Positions 11,176 to 21,560 of a stretch of DNA of 64,000 bases are shown piece by piece (position 1 is the first letter of the stretch; every line of letters begins with the position of its first letter). Made by a program: the position numbers and the translations under genes. The notes beneath the pieces are model-generated. The model worked only from the letters and a program-made list of their open reading frames with translations, was not told the origin of the DNA and did no database searches. This DNA is from Emydura subglobosa. Taxonomy: Eukaryota > Chordata > Testudines > Chelidae. The stretch covers positions 19,551,570 through 19,615,569 of the forward strand of contig ML679989.1 of the NCBI GenBank assembly GCA_007922225.1, in the 5' to 3' direction.

Positions 11176-11739
11176 ATGAAAACAGGCCCAGGAAATGACC
11201 CAAAAACCTTTGAGCAGTGGCCACTGGGCCATCTGATAGCACTGTATTTGATGGGTCCTGCACAAGCTGCCTATCAGAGCCGAGACCCCACTGAAGCATT
11301 AGAAGATGCCAAGGTAAAGGCAGCCATCCGTGACTTCCTGGATATCAATCCAGAAACATTCCGCCAAAGGTTCCACAAAGAGAGGTACCTGCCAGGAGCC
11401 CGGCCCTGGGTGCTGGCCCAATGCCTGAAGGAACTGGCTCTGGTTGGACTCAGAGAAGCAGACCATAGTACAGGTGGCAGAAGCTATTGTGTTAAAGCAG
11501 TTCACCCAAATTCTCCCAGCCAGCAGGAAGGAGTGGGTGCAGCACCACTGACCATCAACCCTGTAGGAGCCATGATTGTCATGGAAAACATGGTAGCTGA
11601 GGGTCTACCCTCGCTGACCCCTTGGCCAGGGGCCCCAGGCTTCAAGACACCAACCGAGAGTAAGGACTGTGCTAGGAGGGGATGCCAAGGGCAGCTAAAC
11701 ACCTTGAGGAATCGGTTCCACCCGTATGGAGAGACCTAG
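11176..11739 (+). pseudogene. Gypsy gag capsid, SCAN-like domain
   Basis: The 187-residue frame shows GPAQAAYQ at residues 27-34, PETFRQRFHKERY at 59-71 and GARPWVLAQCLKELA just after. These match in order and spacing the helices of SCAN domains and of the Gmr1-like Gypsy capsid from which SCAN derives. In the element this part assembles the particle. The first helix is partly lost upstream of residue 1. The frame ends before the zinc knuckle, which lies in another frame, so the gene is frameshifted. A host SCAN zinc-finger gene is unlikely, because no KRAB or C2H2 array is near and retroelement leader sequence lies upstream. Confidence 0.75.
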
Positions 11740-11844
11740 GTACCAAAGCAGAAAGAAATGGGGACCAAGGTCTCCAAAGAGGGGTGTTTGCCCCACCAGG
11801 GGAACCCATAGCCCCAGGAGCAAGCCAGCTGTTTGTGACACTGA

Positions 11845-11900
11845 AGCGTAATTGCTTTGAATGTGGACAGAAAGGACATTTTTGGTGGGAATGTCCCTTC
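11845..11900 (+). pseudogene. CCHC zinc knuckle of Gypsy gag
   Basis: The translation CFECGQKGHFWWEC has the C-X2-C-X4-H-X4-C spacing of a retroelement nucleocapsid knuckle, which binds the genomic RNA. It is in a different frame from the SCAN-like segment at 11176-11739. All four metal ligands are kept. Confidence 0.85.
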
Positions 11901-12084
11901 ATGGATGGTAGCTATGGGCAGGCATGCTTGGCAGGTACCAGAGTCCATTAATGGAGTCCGGCCAAGACACTGCTGTCAATATGGGTCATCAGTGAATGGA
12001 CACACTGTCTGTATATTTACTGTACTAGAGAATAATGATGCTTAGCAATAGATAAAGTGATTTCCATTAGTAGAGCCCTCCAAG

Positions 12085-12240
12085 TAACTGATGAATCCTC
12101 AGTCCTCCTGTAAGGCAGGCAAACATTCTGTACATTATGGCAGGGAAGTTACTTGACTTGTCGAAGATCACAGCTAGGATTAGACCCCAAGAATTCCTTA
12201 CTGCTTCTCCCATCCTCCTACCATCTTCCAAGGAACAGTT
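12085..12240 (-). mobile_element. MIR-type SINE fragment, antisense
   Basis: The plus strand has the order TAAGGCAGGCAAACATTCTGTACATTATGGCAGGGAAG, then TTACTTGACTTG...AAGATCACAGCTAGGATTAGA. This is the antisense order of the central and 5' parts of a MIR/CORE-SINE. It is strongly diverged. Confidence 0.5.
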
Positions 12241-12244
12241 ATTT

Positions 12245-13390
12245 CAAAGGTGGTATGCTTCCTGCTGTGACTTCATGTCTATACTTTTCGTTAACTTTGC
12301 AGATGCAACATTAAATAACTGTAAATACATATTAACAAGCAAATAAATATCCGTAGTGTTCTATTAGTAAAATTTTTACAGCTCCATTAGGTTGGTGAAA
12401 TTTCAAAGTACCTAATGAAATAATGCTTCAGTCCTTGGTTTGCAATGTAAATTCTAATGGCAAGTACAACGCCGTCACCAGCAAATGGGGATGCTCTGCT
12501 CATAAGACACTATTTTGCTGCCAAGCTTTTATTTCTCTTACATTATGAGCTTAACAATTTTATTTTAACTGTTAGAGTAGAAATGCCTAATGTTTAACAA
12601 ACAGAATAAAAGATTTCTCTGGAAGAGGAAAAATATATGTTTAGGAGGTGGAAGAGACTTCAGAACAGATTATGGGTTGTTTTATATTCTAAATATGACA
12701 CATTAATATCTACTTATTTAATACTATAATTTTTTAAAATTCCTTTCACTAGAAACTGATCTGTATTTCTCTGTAAATTGCCTAGAGGAATCCCCACTTG
12801 TGCAAATGATAAGTGACTTGCTGCACACCCTGAGCTAAATGCTGTGGAGCTCAACGTGGCTGCCCTTAACTGAACAATGTAAATGGAAAAAATTAAGTAG
12901 AATTAATATTATTAGAGATAATAATATAAATTATTAGTAGCATTCTATTGAAGTCAAATTAATCCCACTACAATTAGATTGGAATAATACATGCAATTTT
13001 TGCAATCACAAATGTTCTACCATTTAAATATCCTTTTTGGCATCCTGAAACTTGTATTTCATATTTACAGAGCAAGTCTGACACTTCCCAGCTACCAACA
13101 GCAGTGACTTTACTGTGTATGCACTCCGTCCACACGAATAATATGATGTAGAATAGACACCTCAAAAATGTAGTTTAACGGGAGAAGACTGTGACAAAGC
13201 CTTAGGTATATAGACGTAATTATGGACATAGGGGAGTGACTACATTTACCCCCCTTTCCCCCCCCCCACACACCCCTTTCAGCCTGCAGGGTGACAGCAA
13301 TGTTTTTCTACACACACAGAGGTAACATTCTGCTAGCTAAAAATGTGGGCGTCTGTCGGGGGAGAAAGGTGAGTAGTTATCCTATCGTTC
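12245..13390. other. Unclassified AT-rich sequence with a C-rich tract
   Basis: No gene or named repeat is recognised. A run of C broken by a few T and A lies at 13249-13277. The remaining bases are AT-rich with no long open frame apart from a 63-residue minus-strand frame without a domain. Confidence 0.5.
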
Positions 13391-13399
13391 TGATTCTTG

Positions 13400-13475
13400 G
13401 CCACTTTTGGAAGACAGGATAGATGTCTTGGGCTAGATGGACCATTGATCATCAAATAATGACTGGATTCCAACT
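13400..13475 (+). mobile_element. CR1 3'-end fragment
   Basis: The segment GGAAGACAGGATAGATGTCTTGGGCTAGATGGACCATTG matches in arrangement the copy at 44.42-44.46 kb (GGAAGACAGGATACTGGGCTAGATGGACC). It belongs to the 3' region of a CR1-type LINE. Only the tail is present. Confidence 0.55.
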
Positions 13476-13569
13476 CTTGGATCTTAGCTCCTTAGTATGA
13501 GACAGGGAGGTCCAATCCAGGTCTTATTGGGGCACTGGTTAGTTCAGCCCCATTCTAAGACTCAGGTTA

Positions 13570-13855
13570 TTTTATGACTAAGCCTACAGTAGTCTGTTCT
13601 AAGACTACAGCTTATGTCGGCATATCTTATGTCACTCAGGGGTCATCCCCCTGAGCGATATAAGTTATTCCGACATAAGTGCCGGTGTGCACAGTGCTGT
13701 GTCGGTGGGAAACTTCTCCCACCAACATAGCTACTGCCACGTGTGGGGGCTGGAGTAGTCCTACAGGCTGATGGGAGAGCTCTCTCCCGTTGGCTTACAG
13801 CGGCTACATTAGCGAGCTTACAACAATATCACTGCATCAGTGCAGCTGTGCCGCT
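13570..13855. mobile_element. Palindrome-rich MITE
   Basis: Two or three consecutive inverted repeats define this element. The best is at 13611-13679, where CTTATGTCGG...CACTCAGGGG is mirrored as CCCCCTGAGCG...CCGACATAAG around a four-base centre. A second lies at about 13693-13735 (GTCGGTGGGA against TCCCACCAACA), and a GGGAGAGCTCTCTCCCG core is at about 13772-13788. No transposase is encoded. The class is inferred from structure, and a clear target-site duplication was not found. Confidence 0.65.
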
Positions 13856-15455
13856 GTAAACTCTATAGTCCCCCACCCTCAAATATTTTATGTGAGATCC
13901 TTGATGTGTGGGAAGTGTTCTAACAGACTCTCAGAGACTCAGAAGATTAAGACCATCAGAAAAAATTCTGAAAATATCAGCCTTCTCCCGCTCTTCCTAA
14001 CTGAGGGGAAGCGGCGGAGAGGGAGTAGGAAATGGCAGCGTTATCTCTTCAGAGAATCAGAATGACAAATGAGTGACTGTCCGTTCAATAAAGCTACTAC
14101 ACTGACTGGTCTTCTACTCTTGGAGACTAAAGAAGTCAATGGTTATTTCCATAAGCCATCGGATTTCCCAGTCATGGAGGAACCAGAAAACGGATTGAGG
14201 CAGTTTTATAGAACTACATGAATCAAGGATGTTTCCTGAATACCCATCCACAAGAGGGATTGCCGGAGATGGGGGAAACATTGAACAGGTGTCGAACAGC
14301 CTGAGTTAGGGCCATAGGGTACTCGCTCGGGCTGAGACAATACAAGGTAAGGCTGATACACAGGAGGAATGGACATCTCAAATACGCAGATTGGAAAATA
14401 CCTCTAGGTGCCTGACTGATAGGATGGTGGGAGATGCCTCCTTCCATTTGGGATTCACAGCTGTAAAGCCTCTCCTGGCGTTAGGCCTGATCTGGCTTAA
14501 GCACCTTTCTCAAAAAAAAGGTAAGAAAGAAAGAAAAGAAATCAAGCTTTACCATTGTTCCCAGAAAGCACCCGTGGCTAGGCACTCGCCTGGCGTGTAG
14601 AAGACCTGTTTTAAATCACTGCTGTGTCTGATCTGGAGCAGGAACTTGAGCCCAAGTCTCCCACATTCATGAGATATTTTCTTAAAGAGATAATACTGTG
14701 GTTTGTCAGTCTCTCTTTTAAACGCCCTCTGTCCATCTCCAGTGTGTGGGTGACCATTAATATTGCCCACACTCCTACATGTACTGGGTGAGGGGATTGT
14801 GACCCTTGCTGCATGAGCTCTCAGCCCAGACTTGCCTGTCCCTACCCAGCAATTCATTCTGCCTCTCCAATCCCCACATCCATTTTGCCCACCCCACCCC
14901 CCAAATTCAGCCCCTCAACTCCCAACTGTTCAGCCCCATCACAGTCCTCCTCCCAGTCCCACTCTGCTTCTCCTGGGCTCTTCATCCTCCTCGTCCAGGC
15001 TGGGGGAGCAGCAAAAGGAACTCTTCATCCCCCTCCCGAGGTTGGGGTTGCCAGGGGAGGGGCAGAGGAGTGGTTCTGTCCAGGTTGCTCACAGGAGGGA
15101 GGGGGATGTGATGGGCGGGCTCTTTGCTCTCTCTTTCTCCCTCCCCTCCTGTGAGAGTGGCTTTGGGTTACTGCTCCTTGTCCCATAGCAAATGATGCCC
15201 CTGTTCCCCTCCCCACTCCTTGTTCACTTCATCTTCCATGGAGTTGACCTATATGACTCCTAAGCCTCCTGCCTGCCTCATTGGGCCTGCCTCCTCAGGT
15301 TAACTCACCCATTTACCAGAATGGCCTCTCACTAGATGTGTCTCCGCACGCGCTGCTCTCTCTGCTCTGAACTCCCTCTGTCCGACCATCTCCCCTCTCT
15401 CAGCATCACACCCTCTGCCTTTGACCTGCCTCATCATTCCACAGCTTTTGGTCTG
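13856..15455. other. Unclassified sequence, pyrimidine-rich at 14.8-15.4 kb
   Basis: No domain or named repeat is recognised. From 14820 to 15420 the plus strand is C/T-rich, and three overlapping plus frames (14806-15188) are open in parallel. That is the mark of low-complexity composition, not of coding. Confidence 0.45.
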
Positions 15456-15459
15456 CCAG

Positions 15460-15785
15460 CGTCAAGGACTTCTCTCAGCCCCAAACCTCCTCTCTTGACA
15501 CCTTAATGTGCGGCAGTTCCTGAGATGTGTCACCTGAAAGGAACGGCTCGGGCATGGGGTCTCCGCCACATCCTCTGTAGTGAAGATGGATGGAAAGACT
15601 TCATGGAGCATCTCCGCAAGGCCCTGTGTTTTCTTGAGTGATATTTTAGCACCTCCATCATCCAGCGGCCCCACTGACGCCTTGGCAGGCTTCCCGCTTC
15701 TGATGGACTTGAAACAAACTTTTCTGTTCATTTTGGTGTTTCTACCTAGTTGCTCTTCAGATTCTTTCTTGACCTGCAGTGACGG
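15460..15785 (-). pseudogene. LINE ORF2 linker fragment (copy A, part 1)
   Basis: On the minus strand the frame includes KKESEEQLGRNTKMNRKVCFKSIRSGKPAK, then VGPLDDGGAKISL and FPSIFTTEDVAETP. This is the endonuclease to reverse transcriptase linker of a CR1-type ORF2. The same segment recurs at 17690-18000 and, shorter, at 19183-19256. At about 15785 the similarity stops where a 1.1-kb LTR-like element begins, and it resumes at about 16889. Confidence 0.7.
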
Positions 15786-16885
15786 CATGCAGAAACCCTG
15801 GGGTATCCCCTGGTAGCTGGGATACCACTGAGCCCTCTGTCTGGCCAGCTGGGGCTTCCTCTCACACTGTGATACTGTGACTGGCCACAAATCCCTGGCA
15901 GGTTTTGGATTTATACAGCCCTCCCCAGGCAGGGACCACACCCATCTTAGTTCAATGAATGCTTTCCAGCCACTCATGAACCAACAACAGAGAAACTCCA
16001 GCTGGCTTCTCAGCCCAGGATATCAGGACCACACCGTCTACCTTGGTCAAAAAGCCTGACCAGGTGGAGATTATTATCCAATCCTCCCTTCCCTCTAAGT
16101 GGACGGAACATGTGCCAGCTTTTGCTACTGAGCAGTTTGTCTAAACACTTCACTCAAAGACACACTGGTTTAGATAAAATATTAAACAAATGTATTAACT
16201 ACAGAAAAATAGATTTCAAGTGATCGTAAGTGGCAAATGTAAATAGATTAAAAGAAGTTACCAAATGAAATAAACTGAAGGTCACAGTGTAAGTCCTACA
16301 CACTAACTATATTTGAATTAGCAATGTCTCACCCTTGTTAGCTGGTAGAAGCAGTTTCTTAAAAGCAGGCTGTGCAGCCTTCCTTGCCTGAGACTCTCCT
16401 TCCCCCCTTTCAAAGTCCTTTTGTCTTCCAGAGGATCCTTCAGTTGAATGGGAGTGGAGCCAAGCATTGATGTCACGTGCCCCCTTTTATAGTCTGTTTC
16501 GGCTTGTTAGAACAGTCCATTCAAGTGATGTGGTGTCCGCGTCCATTGGTCAAGCAATCCAATTGCACACATGCTTACTACAGAGAAGCCTTGCAATAAG
16601 CAATCCCCGGTAGTGGAATCATTACTTGATGGGCCATTAGCACGTCTGGCCACTTCATTGCTGTACCTGAAAAGTTGGTTTAGGTGGACCCCATGTCACA
16701 ACTAGTTGTAGTAGCATTTACAGCAATATTTTAGAACTTCATCTACTATGGTTGCACATACAATCCAACTGGATAATGTTTAGCAGATCAAAACTTTTAA
16801 TATAATACCGCACAAGGCCTACTTTCTAGGAAACATTTCATAATTATGAATGTGGAGCATTTGGGGTGTTTTCAGACACAGGGTG
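15785..16885 (-). mobile_element. LTR-like element of about 1.1 kb (copy A)
   Basis: This segment is paralogous over its length to 25070-26160, in the same orientation. Shared blocks are CACACTGTGATACTG near 15865, CACTCATGAACCA near 15969, GTCTCACCC near 16326 and CACATACAATCCAA near 16754. On the minus strand a TATA-like box (complement of CCCTTTTATAGTCTG at 16482-16496) supports an LTR. The 5' end on that strand starts TGTGTCTGAAAAC at about 16880. The element interrupts a LINE ORF2 fragment. Confidence 0.6.
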
Positions 16886-16888
16886 TCA

Positions 16889-16930
16889 GAAATGCCTTAT
16901 GCTCCTTTTACACTTGACTTGCCAGAGTAC
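16889..16930 (-). pseudogene. LINE ORF2 linker fragment (copy A, part 2)
   Basis: The bases at 16892-16928 repeat with few changes the bases at 17965-18000 of copy B. They encode the start of the linker that continues in 15460-15785 once the LTR-like insertion is removed. Confidence 0.65.
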
Positions 16931-18420
16931 ATGTTACCCTGTCCTCCATTTTCAACTCTTGGCACTCAGCTTTGGATTTGACCTGCTTGAAGAATTTTGG
17001 ATTGTCTGTCAATTTAGCCACCTCCCTCTTCACCCCCCTTTCCAGCTCTTTTAGGAATCTGTGGATCAGCACAGGTCCCTCTCCAGATCCCTGGAGGACC
17101 CTGCTATGTCCCGCTCTCCAGTGTCAAAACAGACCCTTTATTCTTATCCTTCCTTCCCCCTACCCACTTATTGGTCCAGGAGAGGCCCTTCTTTCTGCTC
17201 CCATGGCTGCTTAGTTCGCTTCAGAGTCTTTGTGGAGGGATCTTGTCAAAGGCTTTCTGAACGTCCAACTACCCACTGTCCACTGGCTCACCCTTGTCCA
17301 CCTGCAGTGTGTGCCCGCCAAGAATCCTGATAGCGTGGTGAGGCAGGATTTCCCTTTGCACAAGCCTTCAGGACTCTTCCACACCATATCCTCTTGACCT
17401 ACCGGTCTGATAAGTCTGTTCTTTACTAAAGGGTCAACCAGCTAGCCCAGTAGTCATGTTAGGACTTGCCAGGTTCGCCTCTTGAGCCTTTGTTTCCAAA
17501 ATCACCATTCCATTAGCTCCCCTTCAGGCCTGTCTACAGTGGCTGACTTACGCCACCAGTTGCATTCCCCATTAGTAGTGCTGCAGTTTCATATTTGACT
17601 TCCTTCAGACCGCTTGGGTGAATACCACCTGCTCCTGCTGACTTCCTACTGCTTCATTTATCAATTGGGTGTCAAACCTCATCTCTTGGCACCTCAATTT
17701 GGGGCAGTTCCTGAGATATGCCATCTGAAAGGAATGGCTCAGGCCTGGGATCTCCCCCACACCTTCTGCAGTGAAGACCAATGGAGAGAATTCATGGAGT
17801 TTCTCCGCAAGGCTCTTATCTTCCCTGAGTGATCTTTTAGCACCTCCATCATCCAGCATCCCCACTGACTCCTCGGCAGGCTTCCTGTTTCTGATGTACT
17901 TGAAACAAATTTTGCGTTTCTTTTGGTGTCTCTCGGTAGTTGCTCTTCAGATTCTTTCCTGGCTTGCCTTATGCTCTTCTTACACTTGACTTGCCAGAGT
18001 TGATGCTCTTTTTTTATTGCCCTCATTTGGATTTCACTTCCAGTTTTCCCGGGCTGCCTTACTGCCTCTGACCACCTCTTTTACTCTACAGCTTCGCCAT
18101 GGTGGCAGTTTCTTGAGTCCTCCTGTTTGTTGCTGTTGTTTTTAAAAATGTGGACATACATTTTGCTTAAGTCTCTATCTGTTATGGTCTTTTTCAATAG
18201 TCTCCCTGCAGCTTGCAGGCGTTTCATCCTTGTGAGTGTTGCTTTCAGTTTCCTTTTCACTAGTTTCCTCATTTTCATCTAGTTGCTCTTTTCGAAGTTA
18301 AATGGTACTGCGGTGGGTTTCTTGGGCCTTTTCTCCCCTGCCAGGATATTCAATGTAATTCGTTTGCGCTGTCTCTTCCTCAGCTGTTCAGCTCCATTAC
18401 CTCTTCGAGCAAAATCAAGA
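16931..18420 (-). pseudogene. CR1-type LINE ORF2 fragment (copy B: linker and RT)
   Basis: From right to left on the minus strand this holds a basic segment (18081-18278, RLQAAGRLLKKTITDRDL), the linker (ARKESEEQLPRDTKRNAKF at 17900-17970, and GGAKRSLREDKSLAEKLHEF), and the reverse transcriptase. The RT includes a KAFDKIP-type block near 17235-17260 and a degenerate active-site block VAKLTDNPKFF near 16989-17022, where the aspartates are mostly lost. Stops and frame changes are frequent. It ends at about 16930 directly against the linker of copy A, so the two are head to tail. Confidence 0.7.
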
Positions 18421-18514
18421 ACTGTGCCTCCCCCTGGTGGGTTGCAGGACAAACAGCTCCCTCTTCTTGGGAGATGCTTCTCCCATGGTTTGAGAGAGGG
18501 GACAGAGAGCGAGC

Positions 18515-18586
18515 TTCCCTCATCAGGAATTGAACCCAGGCCATGGCAGTGACAGCACCCAAGCCTGACCACTTGAGAGGTAGGGC
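18515..18586 (-). pseudogene. tRNA-Glu-like pseudogene 1
   Basis: The complement of this 72-base segment aligns along its length with vertebrate tRNA-Glu. It has an intact B box (GGTTCAATTCC), a D-arm TGGTCAGG and an anticodon loop CTGTCAC. The central triplet is GTC, a one-base change from the Glu CTC, which nominally would read Asp. The acceptor stem keeps a CCCT/AGGG pairing. Flanking bases differ from those of the second copy, so it is not obviously a SINE head. It could instead be a decayed true tRNA gene. Confidence 0.6.
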
Positions 18587-18856
18587 CAGGGGCTGCCTGG
18601 ATACCTAGGCCTGGGACCAGCCAGGGAGAAGTGTGAGAAGGCTGGCAGGGTGAGGCGTGGCCAGAGGACAGGTCAAAGGTCCTTTGAGACAAGGCCCTGG
18701 ATGATGGAGTGTGAAAGGATGGACGTGGGAATGAACGAATGAGAAAAGAAAGGCACACTTGAGAAGGAGAAACAAGAAACTAGAATACACTAAATTTAAA
18801 ACACCGGGTACGGAATAGAAGCAGGATGTAGTGACAAGCCTTCCAAAGAAGCAAGG

Positions 18857-18929
18857 TTCCCCTGCCCGGGAACTGAAGCCGGGCTGTAGTAGTGAAAGTG
18901 GCAAATCTTGACCAGTAGGCCATCAGGTA
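18857..18929 (-). pseudogene. tRNA-Glu-like pseudogene 2
   Basis: The complement aligns with tRNA-Glu from acceptor to acceptor. The anticodon-loop sequence CTTTCAC places TTC (Glu) in the anticodon position, and the T stem CCCGG/CCGGG is paired. The B box is mutated (GCTTCAGTTCC), the A box is degenerate and the anticodon stem is mostly unpaired, so it is probably inactive. It lies 342 bases from the first copy in the same orientation. Confidence 0.6.
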
Positions 18930-19182
18930 GAAGCTCAGCCACACTCTTTGGCAGCTGCTCACACGTGTGTGCCCTCCCCTCCGTGAACTAAAAGGCAGCA
19001 GAGGCACCTCTGCACTCCGGCTAGCTGCAGGGGATGGCCAGCCCACCAGAAGGGGAAGGGCCATGGCAAAAGGCTCAGGTAGCCTTCTCTGAAAATCGCA
19101 GTAAGTTGACCTACAGATTAGGAGACTGATGCACTTCCCAGTACACTAAGAAGGCACCCAGGAAAGCTCTGACCACTGCCAG
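18930..19182. other. Unclassified sequence
   Basis: This short stretch lies between the second tRNA-like copy and a third LINE linker fragment. No feature is recognised. Confidence 0.4.
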
Positions 19183-19256
19183 CTCCTGAGATTTGTCATC
19201 TGAAAGGAATAGCTCGGGCATGAAATCTCTCCCACACCTTCTGCAGTGAAGATGTT
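19183..19256 (-). pseudogene. LINE ORF2 linker fragment (copy C)
   Basis: The segment CAGCTCCTGAGATTTGTCATCTGAAAGGAAT...CTGCAGTGAAGATG matches 15507-15590 and 17700-17775 base for base at most positions. It is in the same orientation. Its right side does not continue into the rest of the linker. Confidence 0.65.
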
Positions 19257-19892
19257 ACTGCTTGTTACCTCTTTTGATCCTTGCAAATTGGCCTTAGATC
19301 TGCTCTGTCCTTCATTACTATCTTGGCAGAGCATCAGTATACTATGCCCTAGTCCCTGGAAGGCGTTCGTGGAGTGAGAGCTCTATGGAAGTTCAACACT
19401 TCAGACCATGACTCTCACTATGTCTGCTCCTGGTTTGATTCACACCTGTGATATAAATGAATTCACCTTTCATGTCACACTCGCTGCTTCTGCCTGCTTC
19501 TCCTTTTGAGCTCTGACTCTTTCCATGGCAGGTGAAGTGATCTTTGTCTCTAGTTTGTACTAAGTTTATAGAGTGTTTTAGATTCCTTTGGAATGACAGA
19601 TGTTGAATATTCAAAACTGAGATGGATAACTGAGCAGATAGTTCCAAACGACAGATGTCCTGCACCCAATCAGTCTTTCCTTTAAAGGAGTTGGAGATAC
19701 CACTCCCCATTCTAGTTTAAGTCAGGCCCTGTGCTTTTACCTAACTCTTCTGTAGAAAAAACATGGGTATAGACAGAAAAAATGCGACAAATAGCATATT
19801 TCTTCTTCTGCATTCAGCACCACGCCCTTCCTCAAAGGAATAGGTTTAATGTATTTTTCCCCCACATATTGGTTAGTCCCTTATGGTTTTCT
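19257..19892. other. Unclassified sequence
   Basis: No gene or named repeat is seen. The 105-residue minus-strand frame at 19393-19710 has no recognisable domain. Confidence 0.45.
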
Positions 19893-20009
19893 CAGGGCTT
19901 GAATTATGGTGCAATAATTCACACCTAGTTACATAGATGGCACTCTGCTTTCAGCCTTGTGTCTGACAATGCTCCAGGCATAAATTATTGCACTATAATT
20001 CACACCCTG
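19893..20009. mobile_element. Short MITE with about 35-bp inverted ends
   Basis: The left end CAGGGCTTGAATTATGGTGC (continuing to 19927) is mirrored by the right end at 19975-20009, with about 30 of 36 positions matching. Both ends start CAGGG, as hAT-type ends often do. Each arm is itself a partial palindrome (GAATTAT...ATAATTC). An 8-bp target duplication was not seen, so the class is uncertain. Confidence 0.55.
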
Positions 20010-20870
20010 TCATATTTTATTTCCTGCACAGCCCCTAAATGACAAAGCTGGATTAATTAAGTAGAAATGCAGTCAAAACTTGGGAAAAGCAGTTGCAAGA
20101 AGGAAGGGTTATGTGTTCTTTGCCAATGTCTTGCTTTAGTTTGGAGGGGAAGAACGGGGGCAATTATTTTGTCACAACAAAACAATTAACAAAGAAGAGG
20201 CTTAAATACAAATGTGTCAGTGTATGCACACTATCCATACTTACCCACACAGGTACCCTGCATCCATGCTAGCACCATCTGAACCATTTCACTTGAAATG
20301 ACCTTGAATATCTAACCAACAGCTGTTGACTAAGTTCCCAGAATTGGTGGATTCTAGGAGATTACAAAAGGCCACCAGAGCACCGTGGAGCAGTTGTGGG
20401 ATGACTATCAGAACCATTTGAGTTTGATCCATATTGGTGACATCCTTAGTGGCCCTAAACCAGTACAGATTGCAATGGTTCAGACTAAAACAGCATTTAG
20501 CCCTGCTGTTGAAGGCAAGCCTAATCCAAGCAGAACTTGGTTGGCATGTAAACTATTTGGATCACTTTTATGCATGGATTCAAGGTGTGTTACATACACG
20601 GTAGGAACCACATGGTTCTTAATAAGGTCAAGTTCACTAGGTAAACAATGCCTAACTGTTCAATGTAACAAACTGTATTTTCATGGCACTTCTTGCCAGG
20701 AAGCTGAACACACTAGTCTGGGAGCAGATTGAGTTGCAGGTGTTGTGTCTTTGAGTAGCAGCAGGGGCAGCAAGAAAAAGGGAAATTTCACCAGCATAGC
20801 AAATACACACTATACTGTATTGCTACTCTTGGCCTGATCAGTTAGCCAATATTTGGATCCCTGCAGGAAT
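20010..20870. other. Unclassified sequence
   Basis: The stretch has no recognised repeat. The plus-strand frame at 20385-20732 (115 residues) shows no domain or splice-like context and may be chance. Confidence 0.45.
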
Positions 20871-21300
20871 GTTTCTGATAGCAGGGGAAATTGATGAGTC
20901 AGGTATGCCTTTGATGCAATCCTGTTTATTTACAAAGAACACAACAGGAACAAACAGCAGCAGCCAGTTTGCATGCTCAGAAATCCGCAAGTCTATCTCT
21001 ACAGCAAGTTCTGTGCCCAAGAAGCTCTGTTTGTCTCCTTCCTCTCAGGGTGACCCTTCCTCCCAGGGTTACAACTTTTTTTTTTATGGCTTTTCTGCCT
21101 CTCACACACACTGTGCCAAACTCTTAGCCCCTGCATTTTCAATCAGGAAACCCCTCCGTCCAAATGGTTTAATTCTGATTAGGCCTTGCCACGTAGCCTA
21201 TAACCTTGAACAGTAGCATCCATTGTTTCCAGCTGTCTTGCAAAGGAAAGGAATTAATTGTGCCTTCCACTGAGCCTGACAGAAGGGTGTTAGCGCACCT
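20870..21300 (-). mobile_element. Possible LTR-like repeat, minus orientation
   Basis: The complement of TTTATT at 20925-20930 gives AATAAA, and the surrounding composition resembles other LTR-type repeats here. No TATA box, boundary or target duplication could be established, so this is a weak call. Confidence 0.3.
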
Positions 21301-21419
21301 ATCCGCTTTACCCAACTCTGTGTCTTTGGATCAAAAGACCCACTTCACGGCAGCCTTTGGCACCTTTTAGCATGATTATTTCAGCATGATATTATTCTAA
21401 ATTGTGTTCGTTACGGTAT

Positions 21420-21560
21420 CACATAGAGACCCCACCGTGCTAGGTGCCATACACACACAACAGAAGGTCCCTGCCCCTAACAGTTTACAGTCTAACTATA
21501 AGATGAGAGGCAGATGCAATGCATAGATGGGAGGGGCATAAGGTAAGAGTGAGATGACTA
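21420..21560. repeat. Ancient interspersed repeat fragment
   Basis: The order CCCCACCGTGCTAGGTGCCATACACAC, then GGTCCCTGCCCCTAACAGTTTACAGTCTAA, matches a repeat common across amniote genomes and associated with old LINE/SINE tails. It is non-coding. Confidence 0.5.

Larger units (their letters stand above)
10258..11960 (+). mobile_element. Ty3/Gypsy (Gmr1-like) leader and gag
   Basis: A GC-rich leader (10258-10830) precedes a Q-rich gag start, a SCAN-like capsid segment and a CCHC zinc knuckle. A possible primer-binding region with TGTGGTGGAGAATG lies at about 10828. The CCCTGGGTTTGAACCTGGTGGAGCAGGA segment near 10680-10710 recurs in diverged form at 43.65 kb, which shows a second fragment of the same family. 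No pol follows: the sequence becomes unrelated after 11950. The copy is 3'-truncated and frameshifted. Confidence 0.7.

Noticed and set aside
11176..11900. A host SCAN-domain zinc-finger gene
   Set aside because: No C2H2 array or KRAB box; a Q-rich gag start, a CCHC knuckle and retroelement leader sequence fit Gypsy gag better.
14806..15188. Three overlapping plus-strand frames as a gene
   Set aside because: All are proline- and serine-rich and open in parallel because of C/T-rich composition; no domain or splice context.
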